From Actinomycetes bacterium (GTDB taxonomy: Bacteria > Planctomycetota > Phycisphaerae > JAACET01), in the NCBI GenBank assembly GCA_030631725.1, contig DAOVKO010000080.1:1-9055 (forward strand): a DNA stretch of 9,055 nt, given 5' to 3'. Shown piece by piece: positions 1 to 6,768 of the stretch. Numbering within the stretch: the first letter of the stretch is position 1; every line of letters starts with the position of its first letter. A program made the translations under genes and the position numbers. A model generated the notes under the pieces. That model searched no databases. It was not told the DNA's origin and saw nothing but the letters and a program-made list of their open reading frames with translations.

Positions 1-557
1 AGTCTGAGCCCTTCGTCCAGTCGTCTGCCCACGGCCGGGCCCGCTGTGTCCTGAGCCTGACCTCGCGAGCATCGGTCGCTGATGGTCAAGACCACGGCCT
101 GGAATAAATCGCGACTCACCGGCCAGATTACCTCTGCCTTATCGCCCGCTCTGGCCAGCCCGCCGCTTTGCACCCTGGCGAACAGACCCAAGCGCGGCAC
201 GATACAATCGCCGGTCAATTGGCCTATCCGGCAGGGAGTATGACAGACCTTGCCGATCTGGCTAACGACCAGCACGACGTCGGGGCCCAGACACACTCGG
301 CTGCCCAGGCCAAGTTTGGCCAAATCTATCCCCTCGACCACAACGTTCTCAGCGAAGTCACCGGGGCCAACGTCAGCCAATCCCTGTTTTCGCACGGCTT
401 CGATATCCCGGGCGCAAAGAATGCTCACCTGTCTGTGCCAGTCCCCCGCATGAGCATCGCCCTCAATGCCCCGCTCGGTAAGAAAAATGGCAAAATCTAC
501 GGGCTGTTTCTGCACACCTTTCTTTTCGCTGACACATAATGCCTGAACCTGACCCAT
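1..557 (-). CDS. MOSC domain - MogA/MoaB domain fusion protein, 3' end beyond the window
   Basis: This gene begins at ATG 557-555 and stays open to base 1, giving 185 residues with no stop. An upstream GGAG seven bases from the ATG supports the start. Residues 1-145 form a MOSC domain: the opening MGQVQALCVSEKKGVQK, then GIEGDAHAGDWHRQVSIL (30-47), PGDFAEN (65-71), and QIGKVCHTPC (100-109) with conserved C105 and C109, then a GDCIVPRLGLFARV stretch (116-129) and the closing AGDKAEVIWP. Residues 152-174 (FQAVVLTISDRCSRGQAQDT then AGP) open a MogA/MoaB domain, the molybdopterin-binding fold that adenylates molybdopterin before metal insertion. MOSC domains are known for handling the Moco sulfur or metal centre. 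The neighbours moaA and moeA support a role in Moco maturation. The rest of the Mog domain lies outside the window, so its completeness is unknown. The plus-strand ORF at 168-539 is its antisense shadow. Confidence 0.92.
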   Translation of the reverse strand, partial: MGQVQALCVSEKKGVQKQPVDFAIFLTERGIEGDAHAGDWHRQVSILCARDIEAVRKQGLADVGPGDFAENVVVEGIDLAKLGLGSRVCLGPDVVLVVSQIGKVCHTPCRIGQLTGDCIVPRLGLFARVQSGGLARAGDKAEVIWPVSRDLFQAVVLTISDRCSRGQAQDTAGPAVGRRLDEGLR

Positions 558-582
558 CAGTACACTCCGGGGCTGCTTGTTT

Positions 583-785
583 ACTCAAACTGACCGGTTT
601 TGCCACACGTTGTCATTGCGAGCAACCGCCTTGCGGTTGCGCGGCCTTATCACTGCTCCCTGCCTTCGCAGGGACAAGCTTAGCAGTAATCTCAATCTCC
701 AAAACGAGATTGCTTCGTCGTTCGCCAAGCTCACTCCTCGCAATGACATACGGCAAGATTCCTCTCGAAACCGATCAGTTTGAGT
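583..785. repeat. Nested palindromic intergenic element (full copy)
   Basis: The 248-base gap between moaA and the MOSC fusion is mostly filled by this structure and shows no credible gene. Outer arms at 583-602 (ACTCAAACTGACCGGTTTTG) and 766-785 are inverted repeats with two mismatches. Inner arms at 612-622 (GTCATTGCGAG) and 737-747 (CTCGCAATGAC) are perfect. Inside lie small hairpins: GCAACCGC/GCGGTTGC (622-629 with 633-640), CCCTGC/GCAGGG (658-663 with 668-673) and CAATCTC/GAGATTG (693-699 with 706-712). ACTGCT (652-657) can also pair with AGCAGT (682-687). Blocks of this element recur at 8008-8067. It encodes no transposase, so it could be a MITE-like or REP-like repeat that folds as RNA within the operon transcript. 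No T-tract follows the stems, so a simple intrinsic terminator is not supported. Confidence 0.8.
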
Positions 786-805
786 TGTTCAATCTTCGCC
801 AGCGG

Positions 806-1780
806 CTATCCGCCGATTCTTACCATCGGTTCGGCTCGCCCAAAAAGGCGACGTTTGCCCTTGATGCCCAGCACATCGGAAATCATTTTGACTAAGCTCG
901 ACTCATTGGCTTTGCCCGCGTCCTGAAGAAGGGGACGTATATTAGGCCCTTCCGGCCGGGCCAGGCAGCCGATGAGTTTGCCCGTGGATGTCAAACGCAG
1001 CCGGCGGCACTGCTCGCAGAAGGGACGAGTGCCCGAGGATATAAGGCCGATACTCCCCTTGCGTCCCTGAGCATCTTTTGCGAGATACTTTCGGCTGGAA
1101 CTGCCCGGCTCTTTCCGCGCGGGCTCCAGCTCGAAGGCTTCGGAAAGCTTGCCCAGAACTTCCTGCGAACTGACGAACCAATCCGCGAACTGCTCACCGG
1201 CGGGGCCGATGGGCATCAGCTCCAGGAAGCGGACCTCGCAGCGGCGTTCTATGGCGAACCGGGCGATGTTCACTACTTCATCACTGTTGATTCCCTTGAG
1301 GACGATGGTATTGAGTTTTACAGGGGCCAATCCGCTGCCCAAGGCCGCGGCCAGGCCCGCCAGGACGGCTTCGAGTTCACCGCCGCGTGTGAGTCGGCGA
1401 TAGGTATCGGGGTTTATACTGTCCAGACTGATGTTGACGCGATCCAGGCCGGCCTGCTTGAGTTCGCCGGCCATGGCTGCCAAGAATTGGCCGTTGGTTG
1501 TCAGTGCCAAATCCGAGAGGCCCTGGGCCGCGAGCATTTTCACCAGCTCAACAACGCCCCGGCGAACCAGCGGCTCGCCACCAGTAATCCGCACGGTAGC
1601 CAGGCCAAAACGGCGTTTGAGGACCTGCACGAAGCGGATGATCTCCGCGAAGCTGAGAATGTCCTGATGAGTGAATTTCTCGACCCCCTCAGAGCCCATA
1701 CAGTAGATGCAGCGGTGCTGGCAGCGGTCCGTTATGGAGATTCTCAAGGAGACGGGCGCGTGTTTTTCACTCTCGTTCAA
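806..1780 (-). CDS. moaA: GTP 3',8-cyclase MoaA (Moco biosynthesis, radical SAM)
   Basis: MoaA is a cytosolic radical SAM enzyme that rearranges GTP to 3',8-cyclo-GTP, the first step of Moco synthesis; MoaC completes cyclic pyranopterin formation. The 324-residue product is close to normal family length. The N-terminal radical SAM cluster site is C20-x3-C24-x2-C27 in SITDRCQHRCIYC, followed by the SAM-binding GGEP at 67-70. The second, substrate-binding cluster site is C255-x2-C258-x13-C272. The chain ends in the conserved Gly-Gly tail (MVRIGG). The start is TTG at 1780-1778, overlapping the moeA stop in TTGA, with a strong GGAGG eight bases upstream inside moeA, so translational coupling is likely. 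No moaC, moaD or moaE is present in the window; they must lie elsewhere. Confidence 0.96.
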   Translation of the reverse strand: MNESEKHAPVSLRISITDRCQHRCIYCMGSEGVEKFTHQDILSFAEIIRFVQVLKRRFGLATVRITGGEPLVRRGVVELVKMLAAQGLSDLALTTNGQFLAAMAGELKQAGLDRVNISLDSINPDTYRRLTRGGELEAVLAGLAAALGSGLAPVKLNTIVLKGINSDEVVNIARFAIERRCEVRFLELMPIGPAGEQFADWFVSSQEVLGKLSEAFELEPARKEPGSSSRKYLAKDAQGRKGSIGLISSGTRPFCEQCRRLRLTSTGKLIGCLARPEGPNIRPLLQDAGKANESSLVKMISDVLGIKGKRRLFGRAEPMVRIGG

Positions 1781-2991
1781 GGCAAGGGCCTCCAGGGCCT
1801 GAAAACAACTACGCTTGGGGCAGGTATCTTTCCTGCCTTTCTGGGCAGGACAATTACTCCGTCAGCGGTTCCGCCGGAGATGAGATCTCCTGAGCCGTGC
1901 GACTTTATGGGCATCAGCGAAAGGCCCTTCTTGTTGGAGACAAGTTTAGCCAGGATGTATCGCACCAGCTTGGCCAAGCCCACAACCTCGCCGGCCAAGG
2001 GCAAGTGAACAGATGCTTGGCAGAGCCTAGGCTCCACCCCCGACAGCCGGCGAAGAGCCGGTAAGGCAAATTCGTAAAACCCGGTCATCACGCTCAGTGG
2101 GTTGCCCGGCAGGCCGAAGATATGTTTGTTAGCTCCTACGGTGGCATAAAGTTCAGGTTTGCCGGGCCTCATAGCCACACCGTGAAACCGAATTCTTCCG
2201 CCCGCCGACTCGATTGCCTCGGGTACGAAGTCGTACTTGCCCACCGAGACTCCGCCGGAGAGGATAACGACGTCGTGTTCGGTGGCAGCCCGTTTGAGTT
2301 TTGCGGCCAGGGCCTTGGGGTCATCGGGCACGACTTTATGGGCTACGCCTTGATAGCCCCAAAGGGCTAGGGCGGCGGTAAGGCTCGGGCCGTTGGAGTC
2401 GCGTAATTCGTGTCGGCTAACCCGTTCGCTTACCAGCCGCAACTCTTCGCCTGTGCACAGCACGGTGACCCGCGGGCGGGGGTAAACCTTGGGCCTAGCT
2501 TTACCCACGGTTGCGCAAAGGCCTATCTGAGCCGCTCCCAGAAGCGCCCCCTTTTTCAGCAGTACATCTGCCTTCATGGCTTCTTCGCCGCGCTTGCGAA
2601 TGTTTGCCCCGACTCTGACAGGACGGCTGAACATTACTCCGCTGTCGCTTTCTTTTGTCTGTTCAACTATTACCACCGCATCAGCCCCGGCCGGGACGTT
2701 GGCGCCGGTCAGTATGCGGACACAAGTTCCGGGGCGAACTCTCGGGCGAGCAGGGCTCCCCGCAGCTACCTCGCCCACCAAACGGAGCCGGCAGGGAGAA
2801 TGGACCAGATCAGCCGAGCGGACAGCGAAGCCATCCATAGCCGAGCGGTCGGCCGCGGGCTGGTCGCGGTCGCTGCGGAGCTCCTCAGCCAGGCAATGAC
2901 CGCTGGCTTGACTTAGGGGCAGTCGAAGAGCCTTGAGCGGGCATACCTGCTCGAGAATAATCCCCAGTGCTTTGGTCGGAGTTATTAACAC
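1777..2991 (-). CDS. moeA: Molybdopterin molybdenumtransferase MoeA
   Basis: MoeA inserts molybdate into adenylylated molybdopterin to give active Moco, acting after MogA. The 404-residue length matches the family. Visible motifs are RSAMDGFAV (49-57), ILTGANVPAGADAVV (93-107), GANIRKRGEE (128-137, the family G-x-N-x-R-x-x-G-E motif), TGEEL (180-184), DSNGPSL (198-204), SGGVSVGKYDF (245-255), MRPGKP (274-279) and GLPGNPLS (293-300), in the normal order from the N-terminal MoeA domain through the MogA-like domain to the C-terminal domain. The chosen start is GTG at 2991-2989, nine bases after the stop of the upstream prenyltransferase gene. Only a loose purine-rich GGGATAGAG precedes it, so re-initiation by ribosomes finishing the upstream gene is plausible. 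Its stop overlaps the moaA start by four bases. MogA-type activity would come from the fusion gene at the left edge. Confidence 0.96.
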   Translation of the reverse strand: MLITPTKALGIILEQVCPLKALRLPLSQASGHCLAEELRSDRDQPAADRSAMDGFAVRSADLVHSPCRLRLVGEVAAGSPARPRVRPGTCVRILTGANVPAGADAVVIVEQTKESDSGVMFSRPVRVGANIRKRGEEAMKADVLLKKGALLGAAQIGLCATVGKARPKVYPRPRVTVLCTGEELRLVSERVSRHELRDSNGPSLTAALALWGYQGVAHKVVPDDPKALAAKLKRAATEHDVVILSGGVSVGKYDFVPEAIESAGGRIRFHGVAMRPGKPELYATVGANKHIFGLPGNPLSVMTGFYEFALPALRRLSGVEPRLCQASVHLPLAGEVVGLAKLVRYILAKLVSNKKGLSLMPIKSHGSGDLISGGTADGVIVLPRKAGKIPAPSVVVFRPWRPLP

Positions 2992-3000
2992 GGGCCGGCT

Positions 3001-3885
3001 CTATCCCAAAAGCAGAGCTATCACCAAAAACACCAATAAAACAGATTCAAACTGAGCCGTTCTGGCGTCGATGTCCGCCAGTCTTTGCTTGCCCCAGACA
3101 CAGACCAGCGGCTTAGCCAGAAGGATCAGCAACACCGGGGCAAAGACCAGCAGGCCGGGAGCGATTTTCACTATGCCCAGCCCAGCCAGAGAAAAAACGC
3201 AACCAACTACCAGGAGTATGTAGAACCAGCGCAGGGCCCGGATTCCCAGCACCTGGGCCAGGGTGCGGATACCGCCGACGTGGTCTTCCTCCTGGTCTCG
3301 GATATTGTTGGCCGCCAGGATTGCGGTGGTTGCCAGACCGACTGGAATGCTTAGAAGCAGAGCCATCCATTCGAGCTTGGAAGTCTGGGCATAGCCGGCG
3401 CCAAGCATCAAGACCGGGCCGAACACCAGGAAGATTAACGGCTCGCCAAGGGCCCGGTACTTCAGTTTCAAAGGTGGCCCGGTATAGCAGTACAGCCCCA
3501 CAAAGGCTGCCGCTGCGAACCAGAGCAGTCCCGGCCCGCAATGCCAGAGCAGATAAAGCCCGATGGGCAGTACGGCCAGAAGGCAGACAATGCCCTCGGC
3601 CAAAACGTCTTTGGCTCTGAGTTCGCCGCGGACCAGCAGTCTTCCCGGGCGTCCCTCGTCGCCTTCGACTTTGCGGTCAACGCCTGAAAGGAAGTCGAAG
3701 TAATCGTTGAGCAGATTACCCGCACAGTGCAGAAGCCCCACAGCAACCATTGAAGCGATGAGGATTGGCCAGTCCCATTGCCCCAGCGGGCGCAGAGCCG
3801 CGGTTGCCACCAAAACCGGCAAAACCGACACCGGCAGGGAAAAAGCCCTCAGTGCACCAAGGCGTTTACCAAGCCAGCTTACCAT
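3001..3885 (-). CDS. menA: MenA-type UbiA-family prenyltransferase
   Basis: This is an integral membrane aromatic prenyltransferase, best matched to MenA, which attaches a polyprenyl chain to 1,4-dihydroxy-2-naphthoate in menaquinone synthesis. The first Mg-diphosphate site is GNLLNDYFDFLSGVD (56-70: N57, N60, D61, D64). The second is NNIRDQEEDHVGGIRTLA (193-210: N194, D197, D201). YTGPPLKLKYRALGEP (134-149) is the usual MenA/UbiA loop. About eight or nine hydrophobic segments surround these. I place the start at ATG 3885-3883 (294 residues), overlapping the ilvD stop as ATGGTAA with GGAG ten bases upstream. The open frame extends to 3975, but those 30 extra residues are ilvD read out of frame and look non-membrane. 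No other men or mqn gene is in the window, so a futalosine-pathway prenyltransferase or another UbiA-family enzyme remains possible. Confidence 0.9.
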   Translation of the reverse strand: MVSWLGKRLGALRAFSLPVSVLPVLVATAALRPLGQWDWPILIASMVAVGLLHCAGNLLNDYFDFLSGVDRKVEGDEGRPGRLLVRGELRAKDVLAEGIVCLLAVLPIGLYLLWHCGPGLLWFAAAAFVGLYCYTGPPLKLKYRALGEPLIFLVFGPVLMLGAGYAQTSKLEWMALLLSIPVGLATTAILAANNIRDQEEDHVGGIRTLAQVLGIRALRWFYILLVVGCVFSLAGLGIVKIAPGLLVFAPVLLILLAKPLVCVWGKQRLADIDARTAQFESVLLVFLVIALLLG

Positions 3886-5546
3886 TTGAGCACTGCTCCA
3901 GTGCTGGCCGACGTGGCCATGGTCGCATATTTGCCCAGCACGCCGGTGGTAATTCTGGGCTTGGGCTTTTGCCATTTCTTCCGGCGTTGGGACAATTCCT
4001 CGTCGGAGAGGCGAACCTCGATTTTCTCGTTGGGGATGTCGATGGCGATGATATCTCCGTCGCGGAGTAGGCCGATAGGCCCGCCGGCCGCTGCCTCCGG
4101 GGAAACATGCCCCACGCAGGCTCCCCTGGTTCCGCCGGAGAATCGCCCGTCGGTGATCAGAGCCACCTTGCCCCCCAAGCCTCTACCCATGATGTAGCCG
4201 CTCGGTGACAGCATCTCCTGCATACCCGGCCCGCCTTTGGGACCCTCGTAGCGGATGACCACAACCTGGCCCGGCTCGACTCGGCCAGCCAAGATACCCT
4301 CAGAAGCTTCTTCCTGACTCTCGAAGATGATAGCCGGTCCTTCATGGACCATCATACAGCTGGGCACAGCTGCCGCTTTGACTACCGCCCCTTCTGGGGC
4401 CAGGTTGCCCGAAAGAATGGCCAGCCCGCCTCCCTGGGAATAAGCCTTCTCCAGCGGACGGATACATTCCGGATCGTTTATCTTGGCATCGGCAATAGTC
4501 TCACCGAGCGTTTTACCGTTAATAGCCGGACAGGACAGATCGAGCAGTCCTTCCTTACGTGATATTTCTTTGAGGATGGCGCTAACACCGCCAGCCTCGT
4601 CCACGTCTTCCATGTGATAGCTGCTCGACGGAGCGACGCGACAGATGTTGGGCACCTTACGGGAAATCTCGGCAATCTTCTGCATATCGAATTTGACTGA
4701 AGCCTCGTGAGCCAGGGCTAGGATGTGCAGGGGCGTGTTGCTTGAACCGGCCATAGCCATGTCCAGAACCAGAGCGTTGTTGATTCCGGCCTCAGTGATG
4801 ATTTCACGAGGCTTGGGGCCTTTGCTAGCGATCTGAACTGCTCGTGCTCCTGCGGCTCGGTAGAGGTCTTTCCGGCGAGGATCGACTGCTGGGATAGTGC
4901 CGTTGCCGGGCAGGGCGATCCCCAGGGCCTCGCACAGACAGTTCATGGAATTGGCGGTGAACATGCCGGAACACGAACCGCATCCAGGACAGCCGTAGCG
5001 CTCGAGAGTCTCCAACTCTTCGGCGTCGATCTTGCCGGCTGCCTGCTTAGCCACGCCCTCACCAATAGAAATCAGGTCGATGCTCCGCCCATCGGGAGTT
5101 TTGCCGGCTAACATAGGACCACCGGAAACGAAAATCGTGGGCACATTGCAGCGAGCGGCAGCCATGAGCATACCTGGGACAATCTTGTCGCAGTTAGGGA
5201 TGCAAACCATGGCGTCAAAACAATGGGCCTGGAGCATAATCTCCACTGAATCAGCGATAACCTCGCGGCTGGCCAGGGAGAACTTCATGCCTCTATGACC
5301 CATGACGATACCGTCACAGACGCCGATGGTGTTGAACATGAAAGGCACGCCACCAGCCTCGCGTATGGCCTGGCGGACGACTTCTCCCACCTCTCGCAGA
5401 TGGACGTGGCCGGGGATGATGTCAGTATAGCTGTTGGCTATTCCGATGAAGGGCTTGTCGAAATCGTCGTCTTTCAAGCCGACGGCCCGCAACAGACCAC
5501 GATGTGGAGCCCGCTGGGGTCCTTTCTTGATCGTATCGCTTATCAT
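3879..5546 (-). CDS. ilvD: Dihydroxy-acid dehydratase IlvD
   Basis: IlvD dehydrates 2,3-dihydroxy acids to 2-keto acids, the third common step of valine, leucine and isoleucine synthesis. The product is 555 residues, full length. Family signatures are PGHVHLREVG (45-54), GVCDGIVMGHRGM (75-87), a cluster ligand and metal-lysine motif NCDKIVPGM (118-126; C119, D120, K121), and CPGCGSCSGMFTANSMN (186-202; C192). The position that carries the first cluster cysteine in [2Fe-2S] plant-type enzymes is Gly46 here, as in E. coli IlvD, so an oxygen-labile [4Fe-4S] form is inferred. TTG, GTG and ATG lie in frame consecutively at 5552-5544; I choose ATG 5546-5544 because AAAGGA sits seven bases upstream. 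The 3' end overlaps the prenyltransferase start by seven bases. No ilvC, ilvB or leu gene adjoins it. Confidence 0.97.
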   Translation of the reverse strand: MISDTIKKGPQRAPHRGLLRAVGLKDDDFDKPFIGIANSYTDIIPGHVHLREVGEVVRQAIREAGGVPFMFNTIGVCDGIVMGHRGMKFSLASREVIADSVEIMLQAHCFDAMVCIPNCDKIVPGMLMAAARCNVPTIFVSGGPMLAGKTPDGRSIDLISIGEGVAKQAAGKIDAEELETLERYGCPGCGSCSGMFTANSMNCLCEALGIALPGNGTIPAVDPRRKDLYRAAGARAVQIASKGPKPREIITEAGINNALVLDMAMAGSSNTPLHILALAHEASVKFDMQKIAEISRKVPNICRVAPSSSYHMEDVDEAGGVSAILKEISRKEGLLDLSCPAINGKTLGETIADAKINDPECIRPLEKAYSQGGGLAILSGNLAPEGAVVKAAAVPSCMMVHEGPAIIFESQEEASEGILAGRVEPGQVVVIRYEGPKGGPGMQEMLSPSGYIMGRGLGGKVALITDGRFSGGTRGACVGHVSPEAAAGGPIGLLRDGDIIAIDIPNEKIEVRLSDEELSQRRKKWQKPKPRITTGVLGKYATMATSASTGAVLKW

Positions 5547-5604
5547 CACCAATTCCTTTCGACAGCCAGACCAGGCATCTCAGGCACGGTTCTTTGCGGC
5601 TTTC

Positions 5605-5653
5605 TTCACGTTCTTCGCTCCACGCTCCACGCTCTTCGCTCCACGCTTCACGT
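5605..5653. repeat. Heptanucleotide tandem repeat at the accA-ilvD junction
   Basis: Seven consecutive 7-base units fill 5605-5653 on the plus strand: TTCACGT, TCTTCGC, TCCACGC, TCCACGC, TCTTCGC, TCCACGC, TTCACGT, all fitting TNNNCGY. A 15-base direct repeat (TCTTCGCTCCACGCT) at 5612-5626 and 5633-5647 reflects a 21-base higher-order period. On the minus strand, the first unit met by the transcript contains the accA stop codon (TGA, 5650-5648). The array has no spacers, so it is not a CRISPR. It resembles short tandem heptamer repeats known in several bacterial genomes. Confidence 0.85.
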
Positions 5654-6721
5654 CTTCCGGGCCCTAGCCCTGCTCTTTTTCTTCTCGGCGGTTTTTTTGG
5701 TTGGTTTTTCATTGCTCAGTTTTATCGAGCCGTCGCTCAGCGAGCCGATGATTCGCAGCTTCTGGTAACGCCGTTCCACCAGCTTATCGACAGGAACACG
5801 GCAGAGGTGTCGCAGCGTGCGGGCTATGTAATTTTCCACGGCCAGCCCGGCCTGCTGCGGATCCCGGTGGGCCCCGCCCAGCGGCTCGGGAATAATGTCA
5901 TCTATGATTCCCAGCTTGAGCAGAGCCTTGGCCGTGGGCTTCAGGGCCAGGGCTGCCTCCTTGGCATACTCTCCGCTCTTCCAGAGAATGGCGGCACAAC
6001 CTTCCGGCGGTATGACCGAATAGTAGGCGTGCTCGAGCATCCCGATTTTATCTCCCACACCGATGCCCAGGGCGCCTCCTGAGCCGCCCTCACCCACAAC
6101 TACGCAGACAATGGGCAGCTGCAGTCTGCTCATGCTGCTGAGGTTTTCAGCAATAGCGTGGGCCACGCTCCGCTCTTCCGAGCCCACCCCGGGATAAGCG
6201 CCGGAGGTATCGATCAGACAAACGATGGGCAGGCCGTACTTCCGGGCCAGCTTCATAACCCGCAGGGCCTTGCGATAGCCTTCCGGATGGGCGCAGCCGA
6301 AGTTGCAGGCTACTTTTTCCTTGAGCAGACGCCCCTTGTGGTTGCCGATGATCATAACCTTGCGCCCCCGAATCCGCCCGAAACCCGTTATGATGGCCTT
6401 GTCGTCTCGAAAACGCTTGTCCCCGTGCAGGACCCGAAAGTCGTCCACTATCATATCCAGGTAATCAGCCACAACGGGCCTGTTCTGATGGCGAGCTACC
6501 TGGACCGTCTCCCAGGCATTCAGGTTGGCGTAGGTCTTGCGCACCAGCGAAACCAGAGAGCCCCGCAGCTTCTTGATATCTTCGCTGAAGTCACGTCCGG
6601 TTTCGGCACTTTGCTCCTGGGCCAGCGCCAGCTCCTCGATTTGGCTCTCCAGCTTGGCGATAGGCTTTTCGAATTCCAGATAAGCCCCGCTCGATCCTGT
6701 AGTAGCACTACCGTTAGCCAT
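5648..6721 (-). CDS. accA: Acetyl-CoA carboxylase carboxyltransferase subunit alpha AccA
   Basis: AccA and AccD form the carboxyltransferase that moves the carboxyl group from carboxybiotin to acetyl-CoA, making malonyl-CoA for fatty-acid synthesis. The product is 357 residues, longer than the roughly 320 of E. coli. The core begins at YLEFEKPIAKLESQIEEL (14-31) and continues through the crotonase-like carboxyltransferase fold: IIGNHKGR (124-131), APEGYRKAL-like AHPEGYRKAL (144-153), IDTSGAYPGVGSEER (170-184) and GEGGSGGALGIG (210-221). The usual IDTPGAYPG proline is serine here (S173). The last 21 residues or so are a Lys/Arg/Ala-rich tail (KPTKKTAEKKKSRARARKT), absent from typical AccA. The start is ATG 6721-6719 with AAGG eight bases upstream. 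It lies 47 bases after the kinase stop and 101 before ilvD. The partner accD is not in the window. Confidence 0.96.
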   Translation of the reverse strand: MANGSATTGSSGAYLEFEKPIAKLESQIEELALAQEQSAETGRDFSEDIKKLRGSLVSLVRKTYANLNAWETVQVARHQNRPVVADYLDMIVDDFRVLHGDKRFRDDKAIITGFGRIRGRKVMIIGNHKGRLLKEKVACNFGCAHPEGYRKALRVMKLARKYGLPIVCLIDTSGAYPGVGSEERSVAHAIAENLSSMSRLQLPIVCVVVGEGGSGGALGIGVGDKIGMLEHAYYSVIPPEGCAAILWKSGEYAKEAALALKPTAKALLKLGIIDDIIPEPLGGAHRDPQQAGLAVENYIARTLRHLCRVPVDKLVERRYQKLRIIGSLSDGSIKLSNEKPTKKTAEKKKSRARARKT

Positions 6722-6768
6722 GCTTGATGCCTTGTTCTGGCAGAGTGCCTTAGGAAACTCGTTTGGAA

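Noticed and set aside
168..539. Plus-strand ORF of 123 residues
   Set aside because: It lies antisense to the MOSC-MogA fusion, whose conserved motifs explain the sequence.
693..720. Possible intrinsic terminator (CAATCTC/GAGATTG stem)
   Set aside because: Seven-base stem without a following T-tract on either strand.
558..805. Possible Moco riboswitch upstream of the MOSC gene
   Set aside because: The structure shares its blocks with a repeat upstream of purL, so it is not specific to Moco genes, and I see no known Moco-RNA motif.
539..895. Plus-strand 118-residue ORF over the moaA-MOSC gap
   Set aside because: It is a translation of the palindromic element and of the antisense of the moaA end.
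1487..2008. Plus-strand ORF of 173 residues across moaA and moeA
   Set aside because: It spans the overlap of two well-supported minus-strand genes and has no recognisable domain.
3886..3975. Longer N terminus for the prenyltransferase
   Set aside because: This stretch is the 3' end of ilvD in another frame; the ATG at 3885 has a better ribosome site and starts the membrane protein sensibly.
5605..5653. CRISPR-like repeat
   Set aside because: Units are contiguous 7-mers without spacers.
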